This document shows positions 18,332 to 26,639 of a stretch of 64,000 nt of DNA, piece after piece. Numbering within the stretch: position 1 is the stretch's first letter; every line of letters starts with the position of its first letter. Position numbers and translations under genes: made by a program. The DNA is from Bordetella sp. H567 (GTDB lineage: Bacteria; Pseudomonadota; Gammaproteobacteria; Burkholderiales; Burkholderiaceae_B). Location: contig NZ_CP012334.1 of assembly GCF_001704295.1 (NCBI RefSeq), positions 3,236,084 through 3,300,083 of the forward strand, written 5' to 3'. Below the pieces are notes generated by a model. The model searched no databases, was not told the origin of the DNA, and was given only the letters and a program-made list of their open reading frames with translations.

Positions 18332-19155
18332 GGGAACGACACCTCTTCAAGATTGCTGCTGTTTTCCAGGCACCATTTCGCGAAGGCACCCGCCTCCATG
18401 AACTGCACGCCGTCGTGGCCCCTCATATAGGCGATCAGGTCCGACAAGGCCTTGGTGCGCGAGGGCGTGCCCGAACCCCAGCCGGCGCGTGGATGCAGCG
18501 ACATCACGAAGAAGCGGTCGCCGCCGTAGATGGCGTCGAACTCGGCCTTCCACTGCCCCAGCACTTCCGACGGCGGCGTATAGCTGAACTTGTAGAACGG
18601 GAAGTCGTCCAGGCTGTAGGTGTTGTTCGGCAGCTCCACGATGACATCGTCCTTGCCCTTGCCGAAACGCAGCCGGTACGGCCGGTCGTAATCCTTGTCG
18701 CTGGAATCGTACAGATAGCCCAGCGACTTCAGCACCGTCATCGTCTTGTCGCTCTTGCGGCCGGACGGCGAACGCCACCCTAGCACCGGCTTCTTGATGA
18801 TGTCGCGCAGGATGCCGTCGGTCTTGCGCAGCAGCGCTTCTTCTTCGGCCGCCTCCAGCTCCCAGGCCTCGTGCAGGTAGCCGTGCGCCGCCACCTCGAA
18901 GCCGTTGCGATCGATGTCTTCGATCGTGCCGGGATGGCGCTCGGCGTCATAGCCCGGGATGAAGAACGTGGCCTTCACGCCGTGGCGCGCCAGCATTTCC
19001 ATGTGGCGCGGCACGCCGCAGCGCGCGGAATAGTTGCCCCAGGAATGCTTGCCCAGCGGGGCGATGCCCCGCCCCACCTCATGGCTGGGGCCGTCGAAAT
19101 CGATGCCGATCAACACGACGCAGCGCATCGCGTCGGGAAATGTGGTTTGTCTCAT
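18328..19155 (-). CDS. Polysaccharide deacetylase / PuuE-like hydrolase
   Basis: 275 residues from ATG 19155, which has AAGGA upstream; a longer frame to 19623 overlaps the Bug gene and is rejected. It has NodB-fold motifs: GIDFDGPSHEV (motif 1, Asp), KATFFIPGY, AAHGYLHEAWEL with H91/H95 as metal ligands (motif 2), LGWRSPSGR (motif 3) and MSLHPRAGWGS with a late His (motif 4). Cytoplasmic members of this group act on amides such as allantoin or N-acyl compounds rather than polysaccharide. It follows a Bug receptor by 16 bases and overlaps its degenerate paralogue downstream, so import and hydrolysis of a small amide is a reasonable inference. Confidence 0.85.
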   Translation of the reverse strand: MRQTTFPDAMRCVVLIGIDFDGPSHEVGRGIAPLGKHSWGNYSARCGVPRHMEMLARHGVKATFFIPGYDAERHPGTIEDIDRNGFEVAAHGYLHEAWELEAAEEEALLRKTDGILRDIIKKPVLGWRSPSGRKSDKTMTVLKSLGYLYDSSDKDYDRPYRLRFGKGKDDVIVELPNNTYSLDDFPFYKFSYTPPSEVLGQWKAEFDAIYGGDRFFVMSLHPRAGWGSGTPSRTKALSDLIAYMRGHDGVQFMEAGAFAKWCLENSSNLEEVSFP

Positions 19156-19171
19156 CCTTGGTCCTTTGCCG

Positions 19172-20227
19172 TCAGTCCAGCTTGATGTTCGATTCCCGCA
19201 CGACGGTACCCCATTTCTTGCGCTCGTTCTCCAGGAACTTGGCGTACTCCGCGGGCGGCATCGCGGCGATATCGAAGGATCGCGCGCGCATGGTGGCCTG
19301 GAAGTCCGGCGATGCGTAGACTTTCTCGATGGCCTTGTACAGCGTATCCACCGCGGCCTTGGGCATGCCCGCCGGCCCGAACAGGCCCACCCAGCCGACC
19401 GCGCTGAAGCCGGGGTAGCCGGATTCCGCGATGGTGGGCACATTGGGCAGCACGGCATTGCGCTTGAGCGCCGTCGTGGCGATGGGGCGCACCTTGCCCG
19501 CCTGGATATTGCCGATCTGCGTGCCGACCAAGTCCAGCATGTAGTCCAGCCGGCCAGCCAGCAGGTCCGTCGTCGCCTGCCCCGCGCCGTTGTACGGCAC
19601 CGCGCCGGCCTTGATGCCCGCATCGCGGTTGAACTTCTCCACCGCCAGGTGCGAGGAACTGCCCACCGTGGTCACGCCGTAGTTCAGCTTGCCCGGGTTG
19701 GCCTTGGCCGCGTCGACCAGCTCTTTCAGCGTATGGACCTTGGAGGATTCCGGCACGACGACGACATTGTCGAAGGTGGCCAGCAGCGTGATCGGCGTGA
19801 AATCCTTCACGGGGTCGTAGGGCAGCTTGGAATACAGGAACTGGTTGGCGCCGTGCGTGCCGGTAGAGCCGACCAGCAGCGTATAGCCGTCCGGCTTGGA
19901 TTGGGCCACGAAGGCCGCGCCGATATTGCCGCCCGCGCCGGGCCGGTTCTCCACGACCACCGTCTGGCCCAGCACCTTGCCCATTTCCTGGGCGATGATG
20001 CGGGCCTGGATGTCCGTGCCGCCGCCGGCGCCGAAGGGCACGATCAGGCGGATGGGGTGGGAGGGATATTTATCCGCGCCCTGTGCGGATGCGATGCCCG
20101 GTACGGCGATGGCGGCGATGGTGGCAGCCGTGGCCGCCACGGTCACGGCCACGGCCGCCATGGCGCGGGCGCCCTTGCCCGCGAAAATGCCGCCGCGCGG
20201 CCGGTAGAGTTTGAACGCCCTCTTCAT
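19172..20227 (-). CDS. Bug-family substrate-binding protein (copy 4)
   Basis: 351-residue periplasmic receptor with a long signal peptide (MKRAFKLYRPRGGIFAGKGAR, an Ala/Val-rich core, cleavage near SAQGA). Bug signatures are RLIVPFGAGGGTDIQAR, VVVENRPGAGGNIGAAF, KPDGYTLLVGSTG and VPTIAESGYPGFSA. AAGGGAAGA lies before the start. It is followed 16 bases later by the deacetylase-like gene and preceded by the acyltransferase gene, with the 35-bp repeat array between them. It is the likely importer component for the substrate of this cluster. Confidence 0.92.
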   Translation of the reverse strand: MKRAFKLYRPRGGIFAGKGARAMAAVAVTVAATAATIAAIAVPGIASAQGADKYPSHPIRLIVPFGAGGGTDIQARIIAQEMGKVLGQTVVVENRPGAGGNIGAAFVAQSKPDGYTLLVGSTGTHGANQFLYSKLPYDPVKDFTPITLLATFDNVVVVPESSKVHTLKELVDAAKANPGKLNYGVTTVGSSSHLAVEKFNRDAGIKAGAVPYNGAGQATTDLLAGRLDYMLDLVGTQIGNIQAGKVRPIATTALKRNAVLPNVPTIAESGYPGFSAVGWVGLFGPAGMPKAAVDTLYKAIEKVYASPDFQATMRARSFDIAAMPPAEYAKFLENERKKWGTVVRESNIKLD

Positions 20228-20313
20228 GGCTTCTTCCCTTGTGATGTTTTAAAAACCCCGGTTCATGCCGGTTCGATCTGCTGCCTGCTTTCGATGCAGG
20301 CAACTCTTGCGAG

Positions 20314-20489
20314 GTGCTGGCTACTTCCGGTGCTGCGACCCATACGACGTGCTACCTACTTCCGGTGCTGCGACCTATACGGTGTCGTATCTACTTACGG
20401 GGCCGCGACCCATACGATGTGCTATCTACTTCCGGGTACTGCGGCTTATACGATGTACTGCCTACTTCCGCTGCCGCAGCTCATACTTC
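20314..20489 (-). repeat. 35-bp tandem repeat array (5 units) growing from the 3' end of the acyltransferase gene
   Basis: Units start at 20314, 20349, 20384, 20419 and 20455; four are 35 bases and one is 36. Each contains CTACTT on the plus strand (complement AAGTAG) and a CATACG/TATACG block. The unit at 20455-20489 includes the last nine codons and the stop codon of the gene ending at 20462. The other four, in the spacer, are therefore diverged copies of that gene end. There is no unique spacer between units, so it is not a CRISPR array. Confidence 0.85.
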
Positions 20490-21592
20490 GTGAATGTAGG
20501 ATCCAGCGCCGGCAGGTTCGCCACTTCCATCACCCCCCGCGCCGGCTGCATCACCACCGTGGAGACGGTCGCGCTGCGCGTGTCCCGCCCGAAATCCCCG
20601 CGCGGCGGACGGCACACCGACCACGGCGACTGGAAATCATCCAGCAGCGCCTGCTTCACCGACTCCACCGTTATGCGGCCGACATCCGGCGCCAGCAGCT
20701 CACGCACGCGCTGCTCGCGATACAGCGTGCATGGCGAGAATGCGATGCCCGTGTCCTTCAGCTTGGACAAGGCGATCGGGCTCAGCCAATGATTGGAGTG
20801 CACCAGCAAGCCGTTCTGCGGCAGAACCTGGAAGGTCTCATCCGGCGCGCATTCGAAATTGATGGCGATGCCTTCGTGATGGCAGACGGCCATATTGTTC
20901 GACCCGGTCTTCGGCGTCGCATACACCGTATGCAGCGCCCAGGCCAGATAAGGGCTTTCCAAAGCCTTGCGGCGGATCATGGGCAGCGGCACGCCGATCT
21001 GCCGGTAATCGCGGTCGGATTCCAGGTTGTTGCCCGTAATCGAAATCCCCGCCGAATTGAACCCGGAGCGGGCCAGCATGCCGGCTTCGGTAAAGGTCAG
21101 GATGTCTGGGCCGTCTTCCCTCAGGATGCGCAGCACCACGCCCGTTTCCGAGCATTCCTCCTTCCAGTCCCAGTTCTGCGCGTGAATCAGCTGACCGTCG
21201 GCGGTCGCCTCGCGCATCACCTTTACAGAGGTGCAGCCGTCGTTGGTCTCGCCCAGCAGCCGCGCTCGTAATTCCGGCTTGAACGCCAGCTTCATCACTT
21301 CCGTGCGGGCGTTCAACAGGAAGATATCCTCGAAGCGCACGCCGGCGCCTTCCGCGATGCCCTGCATCTCCGTCAGGTAGTTCTCGTCGAACTTGCGGAC
21401 GGCGGGGATATAGCTGTGGATGATCTTGTCGATCTCGGCACGCTCCAGCTTCCAGCGGGTGGCCTGCTCGCTGTAGTGCTCGATGGAACGGGCGATGCGC
21501 TTCCTGGCCTGCTCGCCGTAGGATCTGCCGCGCTCCAGCGGCGCGCCGGTAATCTCGTACAGCGGGAACGGCGTCACATGCGGGCTGCTCAT
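20462..21592 (-). CDS. C45-family autoproteolytic acyltransferase/hydrolase (AAT-like)
   Basis: 376-residue Ntn-hydrolase related to isopenicillin-N acyltransferase (peptidase family C45). The predicted nucleophile is C120 in ETNDGCTS, released by self-cleavage before the Cys. Further family features are GEQARKRIARSIEHY near the start, EGAGVRFEDIFLLNARTE before the cut site, QLIHAQNWDW, and FNSAGISITGNNLES. Members cleave or form amide bonds on acyl or peptide substrates; the substrate here is unknown. It heads a minus-strand cluster with a Bug receptor and two deacetylase-like genes. It is divergent from a LysR gene that probably controls it. Its 3' end seeded the 35-bp repeat. Confidence 0.85.
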   Translation of the reverse strand: MSSPHVTPFPLYEITGAPLERGRSYGEQARKRIARSIEHYSEQATRWKLERAEIDKIIHSYIPAVRKFDENYLTEMQGIAEGAGVRFEDIFLLNARTEVMKLAFKPELRARLLGETNDGCTSVKVMREATADGQLIHAQNWDWKEECSETGVVLRILREDGPDILTFTEAGMLARSGFNSAGISITGNNLESDRDYRQIGVPLPMIRRKALESPYLAWALHTVYATPKTGSNNMAVCHHEGIAINFECAPDETFQVLPQNGLLVHSNHWLSPIALSKLKDTGIAFSPCTLYREQRVRELLAPDVGRITVESVKQALLDDFQSPWSVCRPPRGDFGRDTRSATVSTVVMQPARGVMEVANLPALDPTFTKYELRQRK

Positions 21593-21713
21593 CGGTTCTC
21601 TCCATCACATCCCGAGTCCAGGGAAGAGGAAAATCCTAAGCCGCCGTGCCCATAACATCAAATTATTTATCTGGAATCTATAATGCTTTTTTTGGTATGG
21701 ATACCGGACGGCC
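21593..21713. promoter_or_regulatory. Divergent control region for the LysR gene and the acyltransferase cluster
   Basis: A 121-base AT-rich island in otherwise GC-rich DNA. A perfect TATAAT at 21679-21684 is placed for the LysR gene (start GTG 21714); no good -35 is visible at the expected distance. LysR regulators normally bind such shared regions. The exact operator cannot be fixed from one sequence. Confidence 0.45.
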
Positions 21714-22676
21714 GTGGAACTGGATACGCTGCGCAAGGTCAACCTGAACCTGCTGACCGTGTTTGAACTGCTGATGGAAACGCGCAGCGCCACCGAAACG
21801 GCGGCGCGGCTGCATACGACGCAGCCGGGCATCAGCAGGAAGCTGGCGGAACTGCGTCGCCTGCTGGCGGATCCCCTTTTCGTCCTGGTGCGGCGCCAAC
21901 TGGTGCCCACCCCACGCGCCCTGGAGATCCGCCCTATCGTCCGCGAGGCCCTGGCGGCGATAGGCGGCATCATGGAAGACGGCGGCGCCTTCGATCCCTT
22001 GAAGTCATCGCGCACCTTCCGCATCGCGGCGCGCCACACCATTGAATGGATGCTGGCGCCCGGCCTGCGCAGCTATTGCGACGGGCATGCGCCGATGGTG
22101 CGATTCAGCTTCGTCAATATGCAGGGCGTGGCCCTACCGGAAAAGCAGCTGGAGGATCATTCCATCGATATCGCGCTGGGGCGTTTCGAGGACGTGAGCG
22201 GGCGATTCCGCACCCTGCCCTTGTTCGATGATGACCGGGTGTGCCTGATGCGGCAGGGCCATCCAGCCGCGCGCAAACGGCTGACGCCGGCGAACTTCTG
22301 CAAGCTGCGGTTCGTGACCACCACGGATATGTTCGGCAAGGACAACGAGGTGGATACTTGGCTGCACAAGGCGGGGTATCAGCGGCAGTTCGATCTATAT
22401 GTGTCCAGCATGAGCCATGTACCGCTGATCCTGCTGCAGACGGATTTGGCGGTGACCATGCCCCGCAAACTGGCGACGTACGTGGCGCAGTTTCATCCGC
22501 TGAGTGTCGTGGAGCTGGGATTCAAACTGCCCAGTTCGCACTACAACATGGTCTGGCACGCCAGGTGGGATGACGTGCCCTCACATCGGTGGATGCGCGA
22601 TGTCGTAAGCGGTTTGATGACGGATCAGGCGTTTCGGGCTAACCACACGGTGGAGGCCGCACACGGGACACGTTGA
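21714..22676 (+). CDS. LysR-family transcriptional regulator
   Basis: 320 residues starting with GTG at 21714; the nearby ATG at 21697 is out of frame. The N-terminal winged HTH is clear: LNLLTVFELLMETRSATETAARL, HTTQPGISRKLAELRRLLADPLFV, PTPRALEIRP. The C-terminal effector domain (about residues 95-310) includes IDIALGRFEDVSGRFRTLPLF and DLAVTMPRKLATYVA. It is divergent from the C45 acyltransferase gene, which suggests it regulates the acyltransferase/Bug/deacetylase cluster in response to an intermediate. The inducer is unknown. Confidence 0.9.
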   Translation: MELDTLRKVNLNLLTVFELLMETRSATETAARLHTTQPGISRKLAELRRLLADPLFVLVRRQLVPTPRALEIRPIVREALAAIGGIMEDGGAFDPLKSSRTFRIAARHTIEWMLAPGLRSYCDGHAPMVRFSFVNMQGVALPEKQLEDHSIDIALGRFEDVSGRFRTLPLFDDDRVCLMRQGHPAARKRLTPANFCKLRFVTTTDMFGKDNEVDTWLHKAGYQRQFDLYVSSMSHVPLILLQTDLAVTMPRKLATYVAQFHPLSVVELGFKLPSSHYNMVWHARWDDVPSHRWMRDVVSGLMTDQAFRANHTVEAAHGTR

Positions 22677-22734
22677 TTAAGTTTTCAGAGCAGGTGCCGT
22701 AATACGGACTCCGGCCGCATAGATCCAAGACGAT

Positions 22735-23310
22735 ATGAGTACGCGCATTGTCACTGGCATCGCTCTGATCACGTTTGTTCTTTTGTTGGCAGGCTGCCAA
22801 AGCGCCAATGTCCAGTCCAGCTACGATCCTTCAACCGATGCGCGGGTCCGTATCTCGATGGTTTCGAAATGGTGGAAGGTCTGGTTCAATCGTTCCTGCT
22901 ATCCCGTGTCCTTCGACCCAAATATCGACAAACTGGACACAGCCTATCGCTGGGACTTCGCCCCCAACAAAACGGTCGGCATGCCGCCAGGAATGCGCAG
23001 CCCGTATGACGAATACATCGTCCGCGCAGGTATGCCCATCACCCTGGGCATCGACCTTGGCGGAGTCAAGGGCTACGTCGCGCCCATTAACGGGGGCGAC
23101 GTGGTTGAGCGACATCTCTATATCAAGGACTTCGTCTATATGACGATGAATCCCGGGACCGACTACGAGGTATTCCTGGATGGCAACGGCAAGATTGTCG
23201 TGCAGGTTCTTACCACTGTGGATGGAAAACCCCATACCGAAAGGCTAGATCTGCCCAGAGCACCGGAATGCCCCAAATACGTCCCGAAGAAACGCAAATT
23301 CGACGACTGA
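22735..23310 (+). CDS. Predicted lipoprotein of unknown function
   Basis: 191 residues with a signal peptide ending in the lipobox LLAGC (Cys20). The mature domain contains SKWWKVWFNRSCYP, a DFAPNKTVGMPPGMRSPYDEY stretch, TLGIDLGGVKGYVAPINGGDVVERHLYI and a basic end, PKKRKFDD. I do not recognise the family. A lipid-anchored, periplasm-facing location is expected. It lies on the plus strand at the edge of the low-GC island, whose other genes run the opposite way, so it may be a boundary gene. Confidence 0.7.
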   Translation: MSTRIVTGIALITFVLLLAGCQSANVQSSYDPSTDARVRISMVSKWWKVWFNRSCYPVSFDPNIDKLDTAYRWDFAPNKTVGMPPGMRSPYDEYIVRAGMPITLGIDLGGVKGYVAPINGGDVVERHLYIKDFVYMTMNPGTDYEVFLDGNGKIVVQVLTTVDGKPHTERLDLPRAPECPKYVPKKRKFDD

Positions 23311-23326
23311 GCCGGCAAAGCGAGCG

Positions 23327-23476
23327 AGCCCGTGTGAGGTACGGTCCGGGCAAATTACCACCAATCGCAGCATCGGCACGAGGCTCGAGGGGTGCTTTGA
23401 AGCCCTGCCACTTCTTTAAAGACGCCACCTCGGCTGAAAGGCGCCTGTATAAATCAGCATGCCCAATATATGTCAT
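23327..23476 (-). pseudogene. 5' remnant of the repeated immunity-protein family
   Basis: From ATG 23476 the frame reads MTYIGHADLYRRLSAEVASL then KKWQGFKAPLEPRADA. This aligns with the first 25 residues of the intact genes at 25712 (MGYISDVQLYRRL...) and 32281 (MSCISDVELYKRL...). The similarity then fades and the downstream frame has no counterpart. The remnant overlaps the last eight codons of the nucleotidyltransferase gene. I read it as a decayed third copy of that immunity family. Confidence 0.5.
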
Positions 23477-24278
23477 CGCTTGTTGGGCTCATACCCCAGA
23501 CTTCCTTTAGCACCTGTCGAAACAGTGTGGATAGCGCCGACTCAACGTCGCCGCGCCCATTGCGGAATGTAGCGATCGTGTCCAGCCGCTGTAGATCGCG
23601 CTCAATAAACAATTGGATCAAGGCCACTCTTGGCGACAGTCCCATTTCGGGCCAAGTGCGCTTTACATCGAGGAGGTCGTCAATCGCCTGCTGTAGCTCC
23701 GGCTCGCCCTCCACGACACAGCGCAGTTTGTCGAACTCTATCGGCGCCGGCGTACCGAACCGCTCGATCCATCGCACTGCCAGCAGCGGGCGCAGCACGT
23801 AGAAGTACTTCTTCAGCGGGACCATTTCCGCCTGCAAGTAGGCGCGGTAGTTGGTTTTAGCCATGCTCCGGTAGTGGTAGATGCCGCTTTCCAACGAATA
23901 CACCCGCGGCAATAGCTGCAGCGCCCGCTCATGGAAAGTTCCCATGCTCTCGTAAACGATAGGGGACTGAATCCATTCCACAAATCCGGGATTGGATTTC
24001 CAGAAAAGCCGTAGAGCCTTACGCAGATCCCATCCATTGATGTCGATCTCGTCCAAGATCGGAAATTCTATTACATCGCGCTGCTCCTCCAGGCCTACCG
24101 ACAGATACCACTCAGGTCGATGAACATAGATAAAGCGGGCGTCGTAGTCGCTGTTCGGCGACGCAAACCCCCAGGCCCGGCTGCCTGACTCTACGGCTAG
24201 AATCACCTTGACCTGATGCTCTTCCTCCGCACCACGCAGGCGGGCTCTTACTTCATTCTGAACAGTGCTAGGGATCAT
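23454..24278 (-). CDS. Nucleotidyltransferase-domain protein (COG3541/YcgL-like)
   Basis: 274-residue protein. The N-terminal nucleotidyltransferase motif is intact: ESGSRAWGFASPNSDYDAR, with G32-S33 and the metal-binding D44 and D46. This is followed by FIYVHRPEWYLSV and a helical C-terminal region (YHYRSMAKTNYRAYLQ; KKYFYVLRPLLAVRW). Proteins of this type, called predicted nucleotidyltransferases, may modify RNA or proteins, and some minimal nucleotidyltransferases are toxins. The gene has no evident Shine-Dalgarno sequence and sits at the distal end of the toxin/immunity island. A stress or defence role is possible but unproven. Confidence 0.75.
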   Translation of the reverse strand: MIPSTVQNEVRARLRGAEEEHQVKVILAVESGSRAWGFASPNSDYDARFIYVHRPEWYLSVGLEEQRDVIEFPILDEIDINGWDLRKALRLFWKSNPGFVEWIQSPIVYESMGTFHERALQLLPRVYSLESGIYHYRSMAKTNYRAYLQAEMVPLKKYFYVLRPLLAVRWIERFGTPAPIEFDKLRCVVEGEPELQQAIDDLLDVKRTWPEMGLSPRVALIQLFIERDLQRLDTIATFRNGRGDVESALSTLFRQVLKEVWGMSPTSDDIYWAC

Positions 24279-24371
24279 TTTTGAAGCGTCACAATAAAGC
24301 TCTTTCCCGTATCACCGAGAATAGGCAGCGTACGTCAAGACGTGCCGTCCGCCTAGCGGAGTATCACGTTA

Positions 24372-24698
24372 TCAGCCTACGGCTGAAAACTTCTTCAGCG
24401 GTGAAAAATCGACCTTCCACATATCAAGTTCGAACAGGTCGCCCTGCTTGTCCACGTTAACCGCCACAGAAATCTCCACTCCATCGCTATCCAGGAAGGT
24501 CTGCTCAGCAACGATCCAGCCGAAGTGCCGCTCTGTATGCTCACCGGGCCAGACTATGCGCAGACTGCCCATTCCGCCGTCTTCCATTTCCTCGACGAAC
24601 GCCCTCGTTAGGGATTCGGCCCATCTCTCCTCACCGTCCTTCCCCCGAATAAGCGCCAAAATCATGCCTCTCTCGGGATCCGTCATCTTCCGCACCAT
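24372..24698 (-). CDS. DUF6984-like small protein
   Basis: 108 residues from ATG 24698, supported by GGAGG nine bases upstream. It is acidic, with EEMEDGGMGSLRI in the middle, the characteristic DDGGMGSL-type motif of DUF6984, then VAEQTFLDSDGVEISVAVNVD and a final LDMWKVDFSPLK. DUF6984 proteins are unassigned but are often found in polymorphic toxin/immunity loci, which fits this neighbourhood. Confidence 0.6.
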   Translation of the reverse strand: MVRKMTDPERGMILALIRGKDGEERWAESLTRAFVEEMEDGGMGSLRIVWPGEHTERHFGWIVAEQTFLDSDGVEISVAVNVDKQGDLFELDMWKVDFSPLKKFSAVG

Positions 24699-24884
24699 AT
24701 CTCATCGCCTCCGTGGGCAAGGGGCCGAAGTCCGCCCAATTAGCGCCCGACAAGTGCGGGTATGCCAATAAGCCGGCCGGCTGCATCCGTCACGAAAATT
24801 TCAAGACTTGGATAGCGTCCGCATACGCTTGGGACTTGCCACCGGAAACGGCCGTGTTGCTTTACTGAAGGCTTTATCCACCGC

Positions 24885-25172
24885 CTACATAAGCGGTGAC
24901 CAAAACCCTTTAAACGGGACCTGAGGAGCAACCAGCCGCCACACGTGACCCGACGCTTTGCAAAGATACCAATATTCCTCAAGCCCATAGATCAAGTCAG
25001 GGCTAGGCTGTACAACGGTAACTTGTTGAACGTCCCCACTATCGATTTGCGCGGTCAACCACGTACAAAAGCGTCGGTACTCACCGGGGGATTGGAACTC
25101 ATTAATTACTTCCCAATTACACGGGTTCATTGCCGTATTCGAGGCGGTCTCCGCCAAACTTTTACAAAGCAC
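24885..25172 (-). CDS. Small immunity-like protein
   Basis: 95 residues from GTG 25172, which has AGGGGA nine bases upstream; ATG 25130 is an alternative start giving MNPCNWEV. The body reads VINEFQSPGEYRRFCTWLTAQIDSG and ends YWYLCKASGHVWRLVAPQVPFKGFW. I know this 'EFQSP...VWRLVAP..PF.GFW' type only as uncharacterised small proteins near polymorphic toxins. It lies 12 bases after the end of the preceding immunity gene, in the same direction. Confidence 0.6.
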   Translation of the reverse strand: MLCKSLAETASNTAMNPCNWEVINEFQSPGEYRRFCTWLTAQIDSGDVQQVTVVQPSPDLIYGLEEYWYLCKASGHVWRLVAPQVPFKGFWSPLM

Positions 25173-25184
25173 GGTCTTATTCCC

Positions 25185-25712
25185 CTATCTCAGCAGATGG
25201 ATGCGACGGAGCGCCTCTTCTTCAGACCAAAAATCGTGCGGGAAGACCTCAGGCGCTGGAAGGCCAACATATGACACTAGCTGCCCCATCTCGATTTCGT
25301 ATGCCCCGTGGATATGCCACTTTCCCGACGGCGGCAAAATGAGGTATTCGTCAGTATAAGCTGCAACATAGGTAACACCTTCAAGGTGACCAGGCTCACA
25401 TCTCAGACCAGAGAGGTACTGACGCTCCGTCATTTCGACGGAAAGCTCGATCACGGGAAACAGGCCAAAATTAGCGTAAAAGTCGAACCGGGTATCCTTC
25501 GCACGGTAAAGATCGTAAAAATAGATAACCGTATCGCCGCTCAGGTGGGCCAGTTGAGTTAGATACTGCCAGAACCCGCCTACGGCGAACTCCAGCCAAT
25601 CAAAATATCGCCGCGACACTCCTTCCGATAAACGGGGCAACTGCCATTGCTCCGCAACTTCAGCGGTCTGAGTTAGCCTTCTATATAGTTGGACGTCCGA
25701 TATGTACCCCAT
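25185..25712 (-). CDS. Immunity-like protein, paralogue of the toxin-adjacent gene at 31754
   Basis: 175-residue acidic protein. Its last 60 residues (HIHGAYEIEM, SYVGLPAPEVFPHDFWSEEEALRRIHLL) are almost identical to those of the gene at 31754-32281, which directly follows the CdiA-type toxin. The N-terminal half is clearly homologous but more divergent (TAEVAEQWQ against TAALAEQWQ). The DNA is also near-identical over 25195-25330 and 31765-31900. As the paralogue is in the cognate immunity position, this is probably an immunity protein kept against a related toxin. The exact family is not known to me. Confidence 0.7.
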   Translation of the reverse strand: MGYISDVQLYRRLTQTAEVAEQWQLPRLSEGVSRRYFDWLEFAVGGFWQYLTQLAHLSGDTVIYFYDLYRAKDTRFDFYANFGLFPVIELSVEMTERQYLSGLRCEPGHLEGVTYVAAYTDEYLILPPSGKWHIHGAYEIEMGQLVSYVGLPAPEVFPHDFWSEEEALRRIHLLR

Positions 25713-25726
25713 TATCGATCTCTTAA

Positions 25727-26114
25727 TTAATTGGAGTGATCACCACCACTGGAAGGTGGCCGCTGTACTTCATGCGGCAAACGGTCTGTCTCGGACTGAA
25801 TGACTAAAAAAGATGCGGAAATCGGGATCGTCGTCGCCAATCCCGTTCAAGCGATGCCTGAGATTAACGACCCATACCGCCCCCTCGAAAAAAGGCAGCT
25901 CTCCGGCCAACATAGCCTGGGTTAGCGCGACAAGCTGCCTCCGTCCCTCAGAATCGTCGAACAGGTAGGCACTTTCAAGGCTTTCAGCACCATCTTTAAT
26001 CTGCTCCGGTACCGAACGGCTGCCGTTGACCGCCGCTGCAGAATCCACTACCAAACCCCCGAGGTGAGTCAAATCGTGTACAGCACGCATACTGAAATAT
26101 ACCGCGGGTGACAA
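25727..26114 (-). pseudogene. DUF2489-like immunity gene, frameshifted and 3'-truncated
   Basis: The frame from 26114 is similar to the DUF2489-type copy at 30908 through GELPFFEGAVWVVNL and IGDDDPDFRIF. There, a T run (CTTTTTTAG against TTTTTGTAC) adds one base relative to the other copy and the frame ends at 25770 as FSHSVRDRPFAA. Restoring the frame gives the expected QSETDRLPHEVQRP, then homology stops and a stop codon follows at 25727. The N-terminal half (RAVHDLTHLGGLVVDSAAAV...SAYLFDDSEGRRQLV) looks intact. This copy therefore keeps the N-terminus and has lost the C-terminus. Confidence 0.65.
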
Positions 26115-26127
26115 TTGCCATCCGACC

Positions 26128-26607
26128 CTATACTCGTCGCCGCAAAGAGGTCAACATTGCGGCGAAGTCTTCTGAGGATTCCACTGACATAGTAGGGTCA
26201 TCGTAAAGCTCTATGTCATCGCTCAGCCATCGTTCGGTGGGGCGTTTCGCATGAAACTTCACGACTACACTTGACTCATTACCGCCAACAATGGCGACCA
26301 ATGAGGACGTATACGTCCAGGTGCGCCACCCGGAAAACACACGCGAGATAAACTGGACGGCTTGAGCCAACGGGGCCTGGTCGTCATAGTCCTCGATATG
26401 AATCGAATTGACGAAACATTCGTATCCAGTGCAGTCGATAAAACTGGACCGAGAAACGTTGGTTGCCTTTCGTAAAAGCGCAGCGAGGAAATAGCACCCT
26501 GCCCTAACATCGAAGCCCTCATCGATTATAGCGGTCAGAGCAGGATGGATTTGCGGAAGGACTGCCACCGCGCCTAGCAATTCCTTCATCGGTGCATTAC
26601 ATTCCAT
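26128..26607 (-). CDS. Immunity-like protein of unknown family
   Basis: 159-residue soluble protein from ATG 26607 (an alternative ATG is 18 bases downstream, MKELLGAV). Notable segments are VRAGCYFLAALLRKATNVSRSSF, SIHIEDYDDQAPLAQAVQFISRVFSGW and a closing SSEDFAAMLTSLRRRV. I do not recognise a named family. Size, acidity and its location between DUF2489-like and toxin-remnant sequences make it a likely immunity gene. Confidence 0.6.
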   Translation of the reverse strand: MECNAPMKELLGAVAVLPQIHPALTAIIDEGFDVRAGCYFLAALLRKATNVSRSSFIDCTGYECFVNSIHIEDYDDQAPLAQAVQFISRVFSGWRTWTYTSSLVAIVGGNESSVVVKFHAKRPTERWLSDDIELYDDPTMSVESSEDFAAMLTSLRRRV

Positions 26608-26639
26608 TATCTAGCTCCAAGGTACATATTAAGTCCCTT

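Noticed and set aside
18328-19623. Longer 431-codon version of the deacetylase gene
   Set aside because: The extra 156 codons overlap the Bug receptor gene and are Arg/Ser/Pro-rich shadow sequence; ATG 19155 has a ribosome-binding site and begins the conserved domain.
20314-20489. Possible CRISPR array
   Set aside because: The 35-base units are directly adjacent and diverge gradually, with no unique spacers, and one unit is part of a coding sequence.
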